Counted from the first letter of the stretch, positions 20,001 through 32,026 are shown. The stretch is 64,000 nt of DNA from Brassica napus (GCF_020379485.1 NW_026014861.1:541000-604999), one strand, 5' to 3'. Numbers and translations are program-made. Notes: generated by a model from the letters alone, not told the origin.

Positions 20001-21259
20001 TTAGTCCATAATCTACAGGAAGTGTAGTGTGATTGATTATGCAATGAGAGATGGCCATTGCATAATACCATTGGACATTTCTAGTCCTTAGTCTACAGGA
20101 AGTGTAGCATGGTCATTATGCAATGAGAGATGTGTCTTGTGAGACTCTCTATGGTGATTCAAACACCCTAATTCCTGGTTAAGGAAGAGAGAAAACTCAC
20201 AAGAAGAAAGCTATCATAAAAGATGATAGTTATTAGACCATGGAGATGCATAGGATCATCACAAGCTTAGCTCCTTCTAGTCACGGTTCTAAGCTTGAGG
20301 AGGAGTCTTAATGCATATGATCCATGGTCAGTAACAAGTCTTTGCAAAGGCTTTTACAAGGATCATCAACCGGACCAAGTCAGTGGCGTGTCTAGGCAAG
20401 AGGCTGTTCAGAGCAGCCTTGGCGAGTAAGGAAGAAGGCTCTCCATCAATGCGGCTTCAATGAGAGGTGATTGAGGAGAAGCTGATGAATCCATTCTGCC
20501 TTTCCAAGAGGTTGATGATGCCATGAAGATGGTGCATTGGCCGAGTTAGGAAACTCACAAAAACACAAGGGAAGTTCCCTTAGACTTTTAAAACTCTTTT
20601 CAATCTTTTTCATTCATCTTATTCATTGCTTGTGCTTGAAAAGATACTTAAAATGATTATGATTGAATTGTGAGATTGTGTGCATCAAGTGTGATGCAGG
20701 ATATTCATTTTCTTGTTTTTGATAGGTATTGATGCACCTTTGGGATAATGTATCAGGTACCATTGCTTGAGCCTCACTAAAGGTGTTCCTGGTCATTTCC
20801 TAGCTTCTCTAAGGTGGCTGTGAAGTCTGTTGAGAGGGGGAGATTCAAACCAGTTTTATGAAGAGGGCAAGCCGTGTGTGAAGTGTTGATCAGCCTCACT
20901 GGTGTTTTGAAGATGATCTGGTCGTGTCCTAGCTTCTCTAAGATGGCTGAGAAGTCAGTTGAGAGGGGGAGACTTCAAACCGGTTCCATGAAGAGGTGAA
21001 GCTGAAGTGTGAAGTGTGCGAAAAGCTGTGAAGAGTTGCTGCACCTATTAGGCCGTGATCCAGAGCTTCTTGTCTCCAACCACACCGGTTCTAAGGCACA
21101 AGAGCTCACTGGCCAATCCCTAGGCTTTGGAGAGCTCTACTCTTTTTCCCTTGCAAGGTTTTGTCCCAATGGGTTTTCCTTGTAAGGTTTTTAATGAGGG
21201 AGACTCTTCAGAGTTTCAAGCTTGGCTTAGGATCTCCTAAAGTCAAGCTTGAGGGGGAG
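17037..21259 (+). other. Element E internal region (non-coding, 4.2 kb)
   Basis: No open frame resembles a known protein; short frames near 17100-17430 are not conserved in C or H. The 200-bp module shared with C and H appears two to three times (about 17805-17965, 18150-18365, and a weaker copy at 19790-19920), which partly explains the extra length. A hairpin with an AG bulge occurs twice (18554-18588 and 20397-20421). A 14-A run lies at 19708-19721. The region ends with a hairpin module whose stem differs from the other families but still pairs, then the polypurine tract. Confidence 0.82.
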
Positions 21260-22200
21260 TGTTGAACTGAAGAGAAGATGGAGCTTGTACAATGATAGGG
21301 CAAGCTCTAGAATGTTAACTTGAAGAATAGAAATGGAGTGAAAGGAGAAGTATGGAGTAGTTTGGTTCTAGTGCAAAGAGAGGGCAAGTCTTACAGAGAT
21401 TGTCTGTCAAGCTTCAGGAGGGTCTTAAGAAGTCAAGAACTGATCTTATGGCTGTGCAAGATTGGGTTTAAGTCCAGGAGGGACTTAGACACCATTTGGA
21501 GAATATTTGGTTGAGACAGTAACTCCAAAGTTACTAACTTTGGAGAGTTACCACAGTAAGAGAACACAAAACTCTTAAGAGAAGAAGACAAAACTCTTAA
21601 GAGAAGAAGACAAAGGAGAGGCTGGTGAAACTCTTAAGAGAAGAAGACAAAGGAGAGGCTGGAAAGTGACAGGCTGGAAAGGAGAGTCCCTTGCTGTAAA
21701 GTAAAAGCAAAAGGAGACCATGTATCTAGCAAAAGAAGTGGGCAGATTCATGGGAGCCTTTAGCTAGCCAATAAGGAGCCAACCTTCCCTTGACCAGATT
21801 CAAATGGACCAATTATCCATCAGGAAGAGTCAGCCACGACCAAGACCATCTTTCCATCTCATCCATCCATTTAAATTCAAGTTATAACAGCCCTTAGATT
21901 TAGGTTTATGATTGCAAGTTGTAAAGAGCATATATAAGCTCATAAGTGATGTTTTGTAACTCTTAAGTGAGTAAGGGGGTTTCCCCTCTCCTTCTCTAAT
22001 CTGAAACACTTCTCTTAGTCTCTCTAGTCTCTCATCCTGAATCTCTACACACGTTCTCAGTCTTGTTACTAATCTCTTAAAACACTTAGACACACAAACA
22101 CTCATTAAACTTACTTTCTCTCAAATCTCTTCCAAGCACTCTCTCTTTACCCATTTGGGTTTCACACACACATACAACCTGAGTACTCTTAATTCTCATA
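21260..22200 (+). repeat. Element E 3' LTR
   Basis: 941 bp, TGTTGAACTG...CTCATA, followed by TSD GTTTG at 22201-22205. A short direct repeat around AACTCTTAAGAGAAGAAGAC lies at about 21569-21652. Confidence 0.92.
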
Positions 22201-22202
22201 GT

Positions 22203-23027
22203 TTGTTTATGTCTCTAAGGAAGTATACTATGGATATGTTGAAGGAGACTGATGTGCTTGGAGGAAAGATAGCTAAGACACCCCTCGAGGAGGGATATAA
22301 GGTTCTGCGTGAGGGGGAGGTTGAAGAGAAGCAGCTGTTTGAGGATCCTAAGCTATACAGGAAGATGGTTGGCAAGCTGATCTACTTGACCATCACTAGG
22401 CCAGATATATGCTTTGCGGTGAATCAAGTGAGTCAACATATGCAGGCACCAAAGGTCCATCATTGGAAGATGGTTGATAGGATACTGAGGTATTTGAGTG
22501 GCACGTCTGGTCAAGGAGTTTGGATGGGTTGTAATGGCAGTACAGAAGTGGTTGGATATTGTGATGCTGATTGGGCAGGAGATAGAGTGGACAGGAGATC
22601 AACTACTGGGTATTGTACATTCATTGGAGGGAACTTGGTCACTTGGAAGAGTAAGAAGCAGAAGGTTATCTCATGTTCAAGTGCTGAAGCTGAGTATAGA
22701 GCCATGTTGAAGCTGACAAACGAGTTGGTGTGGATCAAGGGGATCTTGAAGCATTTGGAGATTGAGCAGAGTACTCCTATGACAATGCATTGTGACAATC
22801 AAGCAGCTATCCACATTGCTTCTAACTCAGTCTTTCATGAGAGGATGAAGCATATAGAAGTTGATTGCCACAAGGTGAGGCAGATGATTATACTTGGAGT
22901 GATATTGCCATGTTATACAAGAAGTGAAGATCAGCTTGCAGATGTGTTTACTAAAGCAGCGAGATTAAAGACAATGGAGTCCATACTATCAAGACTTGGA
23001 CTCATTGATCTTACTCCTAGGAGCTGA
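22203..23027 (+). pseudogene. F1 pol fragment: RT end and RNase H
   Basis: The frame reads LFMSLRKYTMDMLKETDVLG, then ITRPDICFAVNQVSQHMQ, RNase H GYCDADWAGDRVDRRSTTGY, SSAEAEYRAM and MHCDNQAAIH, and the natural C-terminus SRLGLIDLTPRS. It is open throughout but has no RT catalytic centre because everything upstream of the E insertion is lost. The F2 copy (40490-40916 and 53092-53481) is nearly the same protein. Confidence 0.93.
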
Positions 23028-23169
23028 GCCCCTTAACCATGGAGTCTCCACTCTTTTTCCCTCATCAAGGTTTTATCCCATTGGGTTTTCTTTGGTGAGG
23101 TTTTTAATGAGGGAGGTCTTCATGGTTTCCAAGCTTGACTTGTTATACATGGTCAAGCTTGAGGGGGAG

Positions 23170-23674
23170 TGTTGAGATGAAGACCAAGAAGTGAAGAGAT
23201 GAAGCTTTAGGGATGAATGAAGTGAGACAGTAACTTTGGAGTTTTTTACCACAGTAACTTTGGAGTTTCACCATTTCTGGATAAAGGTAACTAAGTTAGA
23301 GCTTGGGAAGTTACCTTACATCCATTTGGAGAGTAAAAACGTCCAAGGGTATTTGGAGAGGATAAGGAGCACATGGACAGGCTGTCTTGAGCTGGAAAGG
23401 GGAAAATGCTTTATTACTATAGCAAGCATGTGAGGAAACACAGCCAAGCATTTCAAAAGGAGTTCCAGCCTGTCCATTGACTCCACATGCTTATGGATTT
23501 CGAAATACACTTTATCAGCCTTATCTCTTCATATATATCTTGTATCTGAATCATTAAATCAATTAATAGAGTTTTGAGTCTCTCTCTCTCTCTAGAATCT
23601 CTCTATTCTCTCTAATCTTTACTCTAATCTTCTCTGATTATTATTAAACACACTCTAAAACACAAAAGTGTTTA
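23170..23674 (+). repeat. F1 3' LTR
   Basis: 505 bp following a polypurine tract. It begins TGTTGAGATG and ends GTGTTTA. It is related to, but clearly different from, the 487-bp F2 LTRs. The 3' UTR hairpin module is at about 23056-23169. Confidence 0.88.
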
Positions 23675-24906
23675 CCTGAATCTATAATCAATGGTTTGGA
23701 TGCATTGCTAGCATGATGGCAGATACATTTTGATCTATATGCATTCATCCTAGCATTTCTATCAATGCAATGCTCAATTCCAGCCTTACTATCAATCCTA
23801 GCAACCTCAGCCTCACTGTGAGTCATTTCTATAGTTCTAGCAATCATAGAAGCACCAAATGAATACCCATGAATGTTACCATTATCCTTGAGCATTTTGA
23901 TGAGTGCGTCCATCTCGGACCTCCTGATGAAGTCTTGATCATTGCCTCGGGGGTTGATAGATCCAGTATAGGTCACCAAAGCTTTTCCATTTCCTTCACG
24001 GTTCTCCACTTCAGTTCCTCGGTTGGATGGCCCTGCTCCGCTTGATCCTTCAGTCATGTGAGCTTTTGCCTCTTTCTCCTTTATGAACTTAGCCGGCTTC
24101 AAGTGGGGATGGAGTATCCAGCACTGAATCTTCTTGTGCCCATACCTCTTGCAATGATCACAGTTCCCATTGAACTTCTTATCCTCATACTTGTTGTAAC
24201 CAGCTTTGTTGGCTTGTGGAGGCTCTTCACGGTCAGATTGCACAGCATTGGCAAGAGATAAGTCTCCCTTGCCTCCAAACAAACCCATAGAGCCCTGCTC
24301 CCTCTGTATCTGAGCACACACCTCCTCAAGGTCAGGTAACTTCTCGGACCTTAGCATGTGCTGAATGAGATCATTGTAGCTTGCATTCAATGTGAGCAGC
24401 AACCCAAAGACCTTGTCCTGCTCACGCCTCTCATTTAGAAGCTCTGGATCAACCGTGCTTGGTCTCAACATCTCCAACTCAGACCACAGTGTCCTGAACC
24501 TCCCCAAGTGCTTAGTAAACTCCATGTCATCTTGGGTTAACTCGTTGATTGCCTTTTTGACTTCAAACACTCGGTTCAGGTTAGAAACGTTTCCATACAC
24601 TTTCTTCAGAGTATCCCACAGCTCCTTGGCTGTCTCACAGTAGCTATAAGCATCTAGGATAGCCGGCTCCAAAGAGGCATGAAGGACTGACATTACCATC
24701 ATGTCTTCTTGTTGCCACTTCTCCACAACACTCTCCTCGGAGCTTTCTGCATCACCCTCCTGAGTAATTGCCTTTGGAGCTTCACCAGATGTGATATGCT
24801 TCCACAAACCCTTGCTTCCCACAGAAGTCTTCACCATCCTAGACCAGACTAGGTAGTTGCTTCCTTTGAATGTCACCGCGACCTTCATCTTCATACCACT
24901 TTCCAT
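23675..24906 (-). pseudogene. Element D gag and protease start, truncated by F1
   Basis: Minus-strand frame starting MESGMKMKVAVTFKGSNYLV, near-identical to the D' gag at 46122. It contains the gag motif LNRVFEVKKAINEL, the CCHC knuckle CDHCKRYGHKKIQC, and runs to PLIIDSG. The F1 insertion cuts it exactly after the protease active-site Asp-Ser-Gly codons. The last residues of the apparent frame (to 23644) come from the F1 LTR. Confidence 0.94.
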
Positions 24907-25152
24907 CTTGAACAGCTTGACGTCTACAGCTTGAACAACCGGTTAGATCTTGTACTGAGAACCCACACTGCCCTCTAGAACACAGATTTACCCTTGAGTC
25001 TTCAAATGAACCTCCCACGGATCACCAAGACACACGCAAAGTACCTTGAGCTTTTGAACTCTCAAGAAACTCTCAAACACACTCACTTGTTCTCTTAAAG
25101 TTTCAAACTTGAATCCTTAAGAGAATCACTCACGAACTCAGATTTCAATCAA

Positions 25153-25168
25153 CCTGGCTCTGATACCA
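25153..25168 (-). other. Element D primer binding site
   Basis: Reverse complement of TGGTATCAGAGCCAGG, directly beside the 5' LTR. The leader between it and gag (24907-25152) shows nothing else I can name. Confidence 0.9.
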
Positions 25169-25704
25169 TATGAGATTTAAGGATATAAATGATTATCTGA
25201 GTTTAGAAAGGATTATAGAAGGAGAATAAGAGATTAAGAGACAGATTAGAGACTAATGGAGAATCATAATGAAATGAGTAAAGAGAGAGATTGTTTAGAA
25301 CTGTCTAATCTTATTATGAGATGAGGTTACAATATTTATAGAAGAGGCATTAGGGTTTACAAGTCAAGAGAAAGCAGCACTAGTCATAAGCATGTGAAGT
25401 CAAGCCAAAGGGGGGAGCGTCTCTTTTGAATTCACGGATGGTAAGGCTCACACGCTTGGCCTTTACAGCCTGTCCACGGCCTGGATGGATAAGGCTCGTC
25501 CTGCCCTTATCCCTAAACGGTCTGATCAGTCTTGAGACCTTCCGTGTACTCTAGAGGCTTTACTCACCCATCTCCTTCTTCCTTCATGTTTCCTCAGATG
25601 TACGGCCAAGCCCCTGTCCGTACATAGGCCGTACTGTCCGTACTCTTTCCCATCACTTGCTTAGCTCTTCCTCTCCTTCTTATAATGGCTTCCTCCTCTC
25701 AACA
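25169..25704 (-). repeat. Element D 5' LTR
   Basis: 536 bp, the same length as the D' LTRs. On the minus strand it starts TGTTGAGAGGAGG and ends AATCTCATA. It contains CGTAC motifs (about 25598-25645) and a telobox AAACCCTAA upstream of TATAAATA. Confidence 0.94.
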
Positions 25705-26068
25705 GCAGGAGCCATGATCAAGAATGATACTTGGTATGAGAGTGAGTTACCTAAAGGGAAGAAAGCTGTGACTAGTAGATGGATCTTCACAATCAAGTAT
25801 AAGGCTGATGGTCAGGTTGAGAGAAAGAAGTCAAGACTGGTTGCAAGAGGCTTTACTCAAACATATGGAGAAGATTACATTGAGACCTTTGCACCAGTGG
25901 CTAAGCTACACACAATCCGGATTGTATTAAGCTTGGCTGTGAATCTTGGATGGGGCTTATGGCAAATGGATGTGAAGAATGCATTTCTACAAGGAGAGCT
26001 TGAGGATGAAGTGTATATGCATCCACCTCCAGGCTTGGAACACTTAGTAAAGAAAGGGAATGTGTTGA
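25705..26068 (+). pseudogene. Host copia: N-terminal reverse transcriptase
   Basis: Resumes in phase after the GCAGG TSD: AMIKNDTWYESELPKGKKAV, WIFTIKY, RLVARGFTQTYGEDY, WQMDVKNAFLQGELEDEV to GNVL. Element J then interrupts it, with TSD copy GTTGA at 26064-26068. It is close to the same stretch of D'. The apparent start at 25657 lies in the D LTR and is not real. Confidence 0.93.
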
Positions 26069-26652
26069 TGAAAGATTAAGAGAATGAAATGATTTAGAGA
26101 AGATTAAGGAACAGAATGAGAGATTATGAAGAGATTAGACTAGAATCATGATTAAGAGAGTACGAACTTAGAGAGATAAACTCAGAACTGTGTATCTTAT
26201 TATTAATGACAATAGTTACAATATATAGTGTGAGATCATAAGGGTTTTCGAAATCAAAGAGCTAAGCTAAGCATGTGAAGTCAACAAGGAGAGGATAAGC
26301 TTTCTTTAGACCGGCCAATCAGCTTCTCCACATGCTTGGAGTATCTGGCATCTTGGACCAAGATGCTCTTGCCTTTCCAGCTGTGCCAGCCTGTCAAGCC
26401 GCGCCTCTTCTTATCCTCCAACGGTCTGATCCATCAGCCAAAGCCTCTCCTTTCCACATGAGTTACTCGGGTAACTTCTTGTGACCGTGTGGTCGAGGTT
26501 TCACTTATCTGAATGTGTACGGACCGTACGGCCTTGTACGGCCTTGTACGGTCAGGCCATTGTGAACCTCTCCCATCACACCAATGCTTAACATACTCCC
26601 TTCAGTCTTAACCCCCTTTGTGCTTCACATCTTTATACTTAACTCTTCAACA
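26069..26652 (-). repeat. Element J 3' LTR
   Basis: 584 bp, matching 31352-31935. The polypurine tract lies directly beside it at 26653 onward (CTCCCCCTCAAGCTT on the plus strand). Confidence 0.95.
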
Positions 26653-26789
26653 CTCCCCCTCAAGCTTAGCTTTGTGAAGTCTAAGCTTGGACACTATGAG
26701 ATCTTCCTCATTAAAAACCTCACCAAAGAAAACCCATTGGGACAAAACTTTGATGAGGGAAAAAGAGTAAAGACCTCATAGTAAGGGGC

Positions 26790-28830
26790 TCAGCTCCTAG
26801 GTGAAAGATCAATGAGTCCCAACCTGATGTAGATGGACTCCATTGTCTTCATCCTTGCCGCTTTTGTGAACACATCAGCCAGTTGATCCTCACTCCTTGT
26901 ATAGCATGGCAGAATCACTCCCAAGACTATCATCTGCCTCACCTTGTGACAATCCACTTCAATGTGCTTGGTTCTCTCATGGAAGACTGAGTTGGAGGCA
27001 ATGTGGATTGCGGCTTGGTTATCACAATGCATTGTCATTGGCGCCACTTGCTCAATCTCAATGTGCTTCAAGATCCCCTTGATCCATACCAACTCATTAG
27101 TGAGCTTCAGCATTGCTCTATACTCTGCCTCCGCACTAGAACATGAGACCACCTTCTGCTTCTTGCTCTTCCAAGTCACAAGGTTCCCTCCAATGAAGGT
27201 GCAGTAGCCGGTTGTAGATCTTCTGTCTGCTCTATCTCCAGCCCAATCTGCATCACAGTAGCCAACAACTTCTGTACTCCCATTGCATCCCATCCAGACT
27301 CCTTGGCCTGGTGATCCGTTGAGGTAGCTTAGCACTCTATCTACCATTCTCCAATGGTGATCCTTTGGAGCTTGCATGTGTTGACTCACCTGATTCACAG
27401 CAAAGCAGATATCAGGTCGTGTGATTGTTAGGTAGATTAGCTTACCCACTAGCTTCCTATAAAGCTTAGGGTCATGGAACAGCTTGCTGTCTTCAAGCTC
27501 CCCCTCTCTTGGTACTTTGTACCCATCCTCCATTGGCATTTTCGCGGTTTGTCCTCCAAATTTACCTGCATCTTTCAAAAGATCAAGTGTATATTTTCTT
27601 TGGGACATGAATAATCCTTCCTTGGATCTACAAATCTCAATCCCAAGAAAGTATTTCATCTCTCCAAGATCTTTAATCTCAAACACAGACTTGAGATAGT
27701 CTTTGGTTTCTTGTATTCCAACCTTATCACTCCCAGTAATGATAATGTCATCAACATAGACCAATAGACAGATGATACCTGAGGTTGTGTTTAGAGTGAA
27801 CAAGGTATGGTCCAGTTCAGACTTCCTGAAGCCTTTTCCATTCAGTGTAGTACTCAGCTTGTGGTACCAGGCTCTAGGTGATTGCTTCAATCCATAGATA
27901 GCCTTCTTCAATCTTAGGACATTCCCTGGCTTCACAAGACTCTCAAGACCCGGAGGAGGCTGCATATACACCTCATCTTCAAGTTCCCCTTGTAGAAATG
28001 CATTCTTCACATCCATTTGCCACAATCCCCATTCAAGGTTAGTAGCAATTGATAAGATGATTCTGATGGTGTGAAGCTTAGCTACTGGAGCAAATGTGTC
28101 TATGTAGTCCTCTCCATATGTCTGTGTAAACCCTCTAGCCACAAGCCTGGTCTTCTTCCTATCAACCGTCCCATCTGGTCTATACTTGATTGTAAATATC
28201 CATTTACATGATACTGCCTTCTTCCCTTGAGGCAGCTCACTCTCATACCAGGTTCCATTCTTAACCATAGCATCAGCCTCATCCGCAACTGAGTTTCTCC
28301 ACTCTTTGTCTTTCATTGCCTCCTCATATGTCCTTGGTATGTAGCTTGTATCCAAACTTGTCATAAAGGCACAATGCTCGTTTGGGAACTCGGCAAATGA
28401 ACAGACAGCTTGACTAGGATGTGCAACGGCTTGAGCATTGTAATAGACTCTGGTATTGGTCCAGTTAGATGGATCCTTCCTTACTCTCGTACTTCTTCTT
28501 AATGGCACTGTCTCCATACGTGGCTCACTGACCACATCAGGCTCTATAGCCGTTTCATTCAGTACCTCTTCCCTTTCTTCAGGTTGTATCTCCATCTGAT
28601 CTCTTCTTTCTTCAGTTGCATCTTCATTGTGCATCACTTGTTGATCAGGACTTGAGCTCCCTTCATTCTCATGAGCTGTATCAGACTTGTTTCCCCCTTC
28701 ATGATCAGCATGGGATGTGTCTTCAGCTTCATTTTGAACTGGTGCTTCTCGCCCTTTTGGATCCTGGGTTGTATTGATCCCAAGACCATCCAAGATCATC
28801 CTAAGACTCGCGGCCTTATCAGATGGTTGA
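26790..28830 (-). pseudogene. Element J pol part 3: linker, RT, RNase H
   Basis: 669 codons from an ATG at 28799, though the natural frame continues upstream to the frameshift near 28830. It contains the acidic linker, RRSTRVRKDPSNWTNTRVYY, RT with LVYVDDIIITGSDK, ITRPDICFAVNQVSQHMQ, RNase H GYCDADWAGDRADRRSTTGY and SSAEAEYRAM, and C-terminus LGLIDLSPRS. RT and RNase H motifs are intact. Confidence 0.94.
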
Positions 28831-28831
28831 G

Positions 28832-30016
28832 CTAGATCTTCCAGATCTTCCAGCTCCTTTCTTCATAGTAACCTTTAGTTTCTATGAACTTTACGTCCCT
28901 TGAAACTAGAAGTCTTCTTGTTTGCGGATCAAAGCATTTGTATCCTCTTTGTGTTGTTGAGTATCCCACAAACATGGCTTTGGTACTCTTAGGCTCCAAC
29001 TTGTTCCTCATGTCTCCTGGAATCAGCACATAACATAGGCTTCCGAACACTCTCAAATGGCTTAGAGATGGCTTGACCTTATTCAGTACTTCAAACGGTG
29101 ATTGATCTTCCAAGACTCTTGTAGGAATTCGGTTGATCAAGTAGCAGGCTGAGATCACAGCATCACTCCAAAATCTCTTTGGGACATTGGTTTGAAACAT
29201 CATTGATCTTGCAACCTCCATTAGATGTCTGTTCTTTCTCTCAGCCACACCATTTTGTTGTGGAGTGTAAGGACAGCTAGTTTGATGAAGGATTCCGTGT
29301 AAGGCTAGATGTTGCTTGAAGGCATTGCTTGTATATTCCCCACCATTATCTGATCTGAAAATCTTAAGCTTGGCATTATAATGGTTAGATACATAAGCTT
29401 GAAAGTTTTTAAATGCTTCAAGAACTCTATCCTTAGTTTTAATGAGTGTTATCCAGGTGTATTTGGATTTTTCATCAATGAATGTTACAAAGTACTTATA
29501 ATTTTCCCTAGACAAGCAAGGAGCAGTCCAAACATCAGAATGCACAAGATCAAAGCATTTCTCATATATAGTAGTTGAGTTTTTAAAGACTGTCTTACAA
29601 TGTTTGCCCAAGATACATGCTTCACATTCATTATTTTTAAACATGACACCTGGTAACATTAAGCTTAAAGCCCTAACATGTGGATGACCTAATCTAGCAT
29701 GCCATAATGCATCATTATTCAAACTAGAGATAGAACTAAACGAGAAACTTGAATTTGAAATGGGAGCTATGTCTTCTAGCATATAAAGCTCTCCTTTGGT
29801 AACTCCCTTGCCAATCATCTTTCTTGTGTCAATATCCTGAAACTTCACATCATTAGGACTAAAGATAACATTACAATGTAGATCAGTAGTACATCTTTTA
29901 ACAGATAATAAATTTGATGTGAATTCAGGCATATAGAAAGCTTTAGACTCCTTATCAAACAGATTTAGATTTCCTATCCCTTTAATTGCAATTCTATCAC
30001 CATTTGCAATCATCAC
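28832..30016 (-). pseudogene. Element J pol part 2: protease end and integrase
   Basis: Middle frame: MMIANGDRIAIKGIGN, LWHARLGHPHVRAL, CEACILGKHCKTVF, and integrase motifs VHSDVW, FRSDNGGEY and GVAERKNR. It ends in a stop after SWKIWKI, where intact relatives read SWEDLKDL: one base is missing near 28832-28850. Confidence 0.94.
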
Positions 30017-31260
30017 ATTTCCACAAGCAGGTTTATATCCTTAATGAGACTAGTGTCACTAATCATGTGATGTGATGCACCTGAATCTACAATCAAAGGT
30101 TTTATCACATTTTTAGCAGCAAGTGTTCTAGGCAAATCATTCAAGCTGTTTAGAAATCTAGATGCATCATTTATCTCACTGTTATGACTTAGATAACCAT
30201 GAGTTCTATCTATGTATGATGCAGCAAGAGAATATCCTAGAGGAGTGTTCATACAGTTACCATTCTCCTTGAGAGCTTTGATAAGGGCATCAATGTCTGA
30301 TCTCCTTATCATCTCACCATCAGTGCTCTTCCCCGGAGTGTGCTGAGTGGTTAAGGCCTTCCCTTCACCTTCTCGCATGGCCTGTCCAGCTCCGGATGTT
30401 CCAGCTTCACTAGCTCCATCAGACAGATGCGCCCTTGCCTCTCTATCCCTCATGAACTTGGTAGGCTTGAGGTGAGGGTGTAGAATCCAGCATTGGCTCC
30501 TCTTATGGCCCTGCTTCTTGCAATGATCACACTTTCCTCCAAACTTCCCTTCATTGTAAGCCGCTTTGTTTGCTTGGATAGCATCAGCTTGATTTGCGAG
30601 TGTAAGCTCCCCCTTTCCTCCAAACAACCCAACTGATCCCTCCTCTCTTTGTATCTGCGCACATACATCTTCAAGGGAAGGGAGCTTTGGTGATCTCAAG
30701 ATGTGCTTGATGAGGTCATTGTAGACCGGATTCAAGGTGAGCAACAACCCGAACACTTGATCCTGCTCTCTTCTCTCCATGAGAACATCTTGATCAGTGG
30801 TGTTAGGCCTCAGCATCTCTAGCTCAGACCATAAGGCTCTGAACTTTCCCAAGTGTTTAGTAAACTCCACCTCTTCTTGCACAAGTGTGTTGATTGATCT
30901 CTTCAACTCAAACACACGGCTCAGATTAGAGATGTTACCGTAGACCTTTTGGAGCGTATCCCACAGGTCCTTTGGCGTCTCACAGTAGCTGTAGGCTTCC
31001 AGGATTGAAGCTTCAAGTGACCCATGTAGTACAGTAAGCACCTTCAAGTCATCTTGATCCCACTTCTCTTGATCTACCACCATCAGCTCTTGACCGCCTT
31101 CTCCTTCTTTAGCAACTGGTTTCGGAGCTCCATCTGAGATATGGCTCCATAAACCCTTGCTCCCAACTGCCGCTTTCACCAAGCGAGACCACATCAGGTA
31201 GTTAGTACCACCCTTCAACGTAACCGCAACCGAGAGAGCCTTGCTCTTGCTTTCTTCCAT
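30013..31260 (-). pseudogene. Element J gag and protease start
   Basis: 415 codons from MEESKSKALSVAVTLKGGTN. Gag motif SRVFELKRSINTLVQ, CCHC knuckle CDHCKKQGHKRSQC, protease VDSGASHHMISDTS. The frame is lost just after LIKDI near 30020-30030, where one base is missing relative to the other elements; the remaining codons to the stop are out of frame. Confidence 0.94.
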
Positions 31261-31335
31261 TCCAAATGCTTAAGAACAACCGTAAATGAAATGAAGCTGA
31301 AGATTACTGAGATTTAGAAACCAGGAAATGGGCAA

Positions 31336-31351
31336 CCTGGCTCTGATACCA
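31336..31351 (-). other. Element J primer binding site
   Basis: Perfect reverse complement of TGGTATCAGAGCCAGG, adjacent to the 5' LTR. Confidence 0.9.
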
Positions 31352-31935
31352 TGAAAGATTAAGAGAATGAAATGATTTAGAGAAGATTAAGGAACAGAAT
31401 GAGAGATTATGAAGAGATTAGACTAGAATCATGATTAAGAGAGTATGAACTTAGAGAGATAAACTCAGAACTGTGTATCTTATTATTAATGACAAGAGTT
31501 ACAATATATAGTGTGAGATCATAAGGGTTTTCGAAATCAAAGAGCTAAGCTAAGCATGTGAAGTCAACAAGGAGAGGATAAGCTTTCTTTAGACCGGCCA
31601 ATCAGCTTCTCCACATGCTTGGAGTATCTGGCATCTTGGACCAAGATACTCTTGCCTTTCCAGCTGTGCCAGCCTGTCAAGCCGCGCCTCTTCTTATCCT
31701 CCAACGGTCTGATCCATCAGCCAAAGCCTCTCCTTTCCACATGAGTTACTCGGGTAACTTCTTGTGACCGTGTGGTCGAGGTTTCACTTATCTGAATGTG
31801 TACGGACCGTACGGCCTTGTACGGCCTTGTACGGTCAGGCCATTGTGAACCTCTCCCATCACACCAATGCTTAACATACTCCCTTCAGTCTTAACCCCCT
31901 TTGTGCTTCACATCTTTATACTTAACTCTTCAACA
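31352..31935 (-). repeat. Element J 5' LTR
   Basis: 584 bp. A CGTAC cluster lies at about 31799-31835, and an AAACCCTTA telobox-like site lies upstream of a TATATA box on the minus strand. Confidence 0.95.
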
Positions 31936-32026
31936 GTTGAGACTGAAGAAAGCTATCTATGGGCTGAAACAATCACCAAGAGCCTGGTATAACAAGCTGA
32001 GCACTACCCTTAATGGCCGAGGCTTC
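31936..32026 (+). pseudogene. Host copia: short RT segment between J and F2
   Basis: About 86 bp of new host sequence after the GTTGA repeat. It reads [20 protein letters not shown] to NGRGF in phase with both flanking host pieces. F2 inserts after GCTTC (32022-32026). Confidence 0.92.

Larger units (their letters stand above)
16522..22200 (+). mobile_element. Element E: non-autonomous LTR element with truncated 5' LTR
   Basis: Left LTR truncated (16522-17036), internal region of 4223 bp, full right LTR of 941 bp (21260-22200). It had inserted into F1 pol: sequence resumes at 22201 with GTTTG, the expected TSD copy. The left TSD and flank were lost in the deletion. No gag or pol is present. 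It belongs to the same broad group as C and H by LTR layout, leader and 3' module. Confidence 0.88.
22201..23674 (+). mobile_element. Element F1: 3' fragment of a copia element
   Basis: Retains the RT end, RNase H, 3' UTR and 3' LTR. The 5' part is missing through the E insertion and the deletion at 16522. It inserted into the protease region of D; D sequence resumes at 23675 with CCTGA, the expected right TSD copy. It is a close relative of F2 (32027-54110). Confidence 0.9.
16219..25704 (-). mobile_element. Element D: deleted minus-strand copia with nested F1 and E
   Basis: Minus-strand element bounded by TSD GCAGG (16214-16218 and 25705-25709). What remains is part of its 3' LTR (16219-16521), part of gag (23675-24906), the leader with primer binding site, and a complete 536-bp 5' LTR (25169-25704). 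Its pol and the rest of the 3' LTR are gone. The space is taken by F1 and E and by a deletion junction at about 16522. Gag and LTR are close to those of D' (40917-53086). Confidence 0.9.
26069..31935 (-). mobile_element. Element J: minus-strand copia, full length but frameshifted
   Basis: 5867 bp with 584-bp LTRs, primer binding site and 3' hairpin/polypurine module. TSD GTTGA is at 26064-26068 and 31936-31940. LTR termini are TG...CA. I counted three LTR differences by eye. The gag-pol reading frame is broken by two single-base deletions, so this copy is probably non-autonomous now. Confidence 0.95.

Noticed and set aside
20481..20530. CTGATGA resembling a hammerhead ribozyme core, as in retrozymes (also near 9852 in C)
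   Set aside because: No GAAA box at a suitable distance and no flanking stems that close; most likely chance.
21569..21652. Short direct repeat AACTCTTAAGAGAAGAAGAC in the E 3' LTR considered as a microsatellite element or TSD
   Set aside because: A local duplication within the LTR; it is not at an element border, and the truncated 5' LTR does not cover it for comparison.
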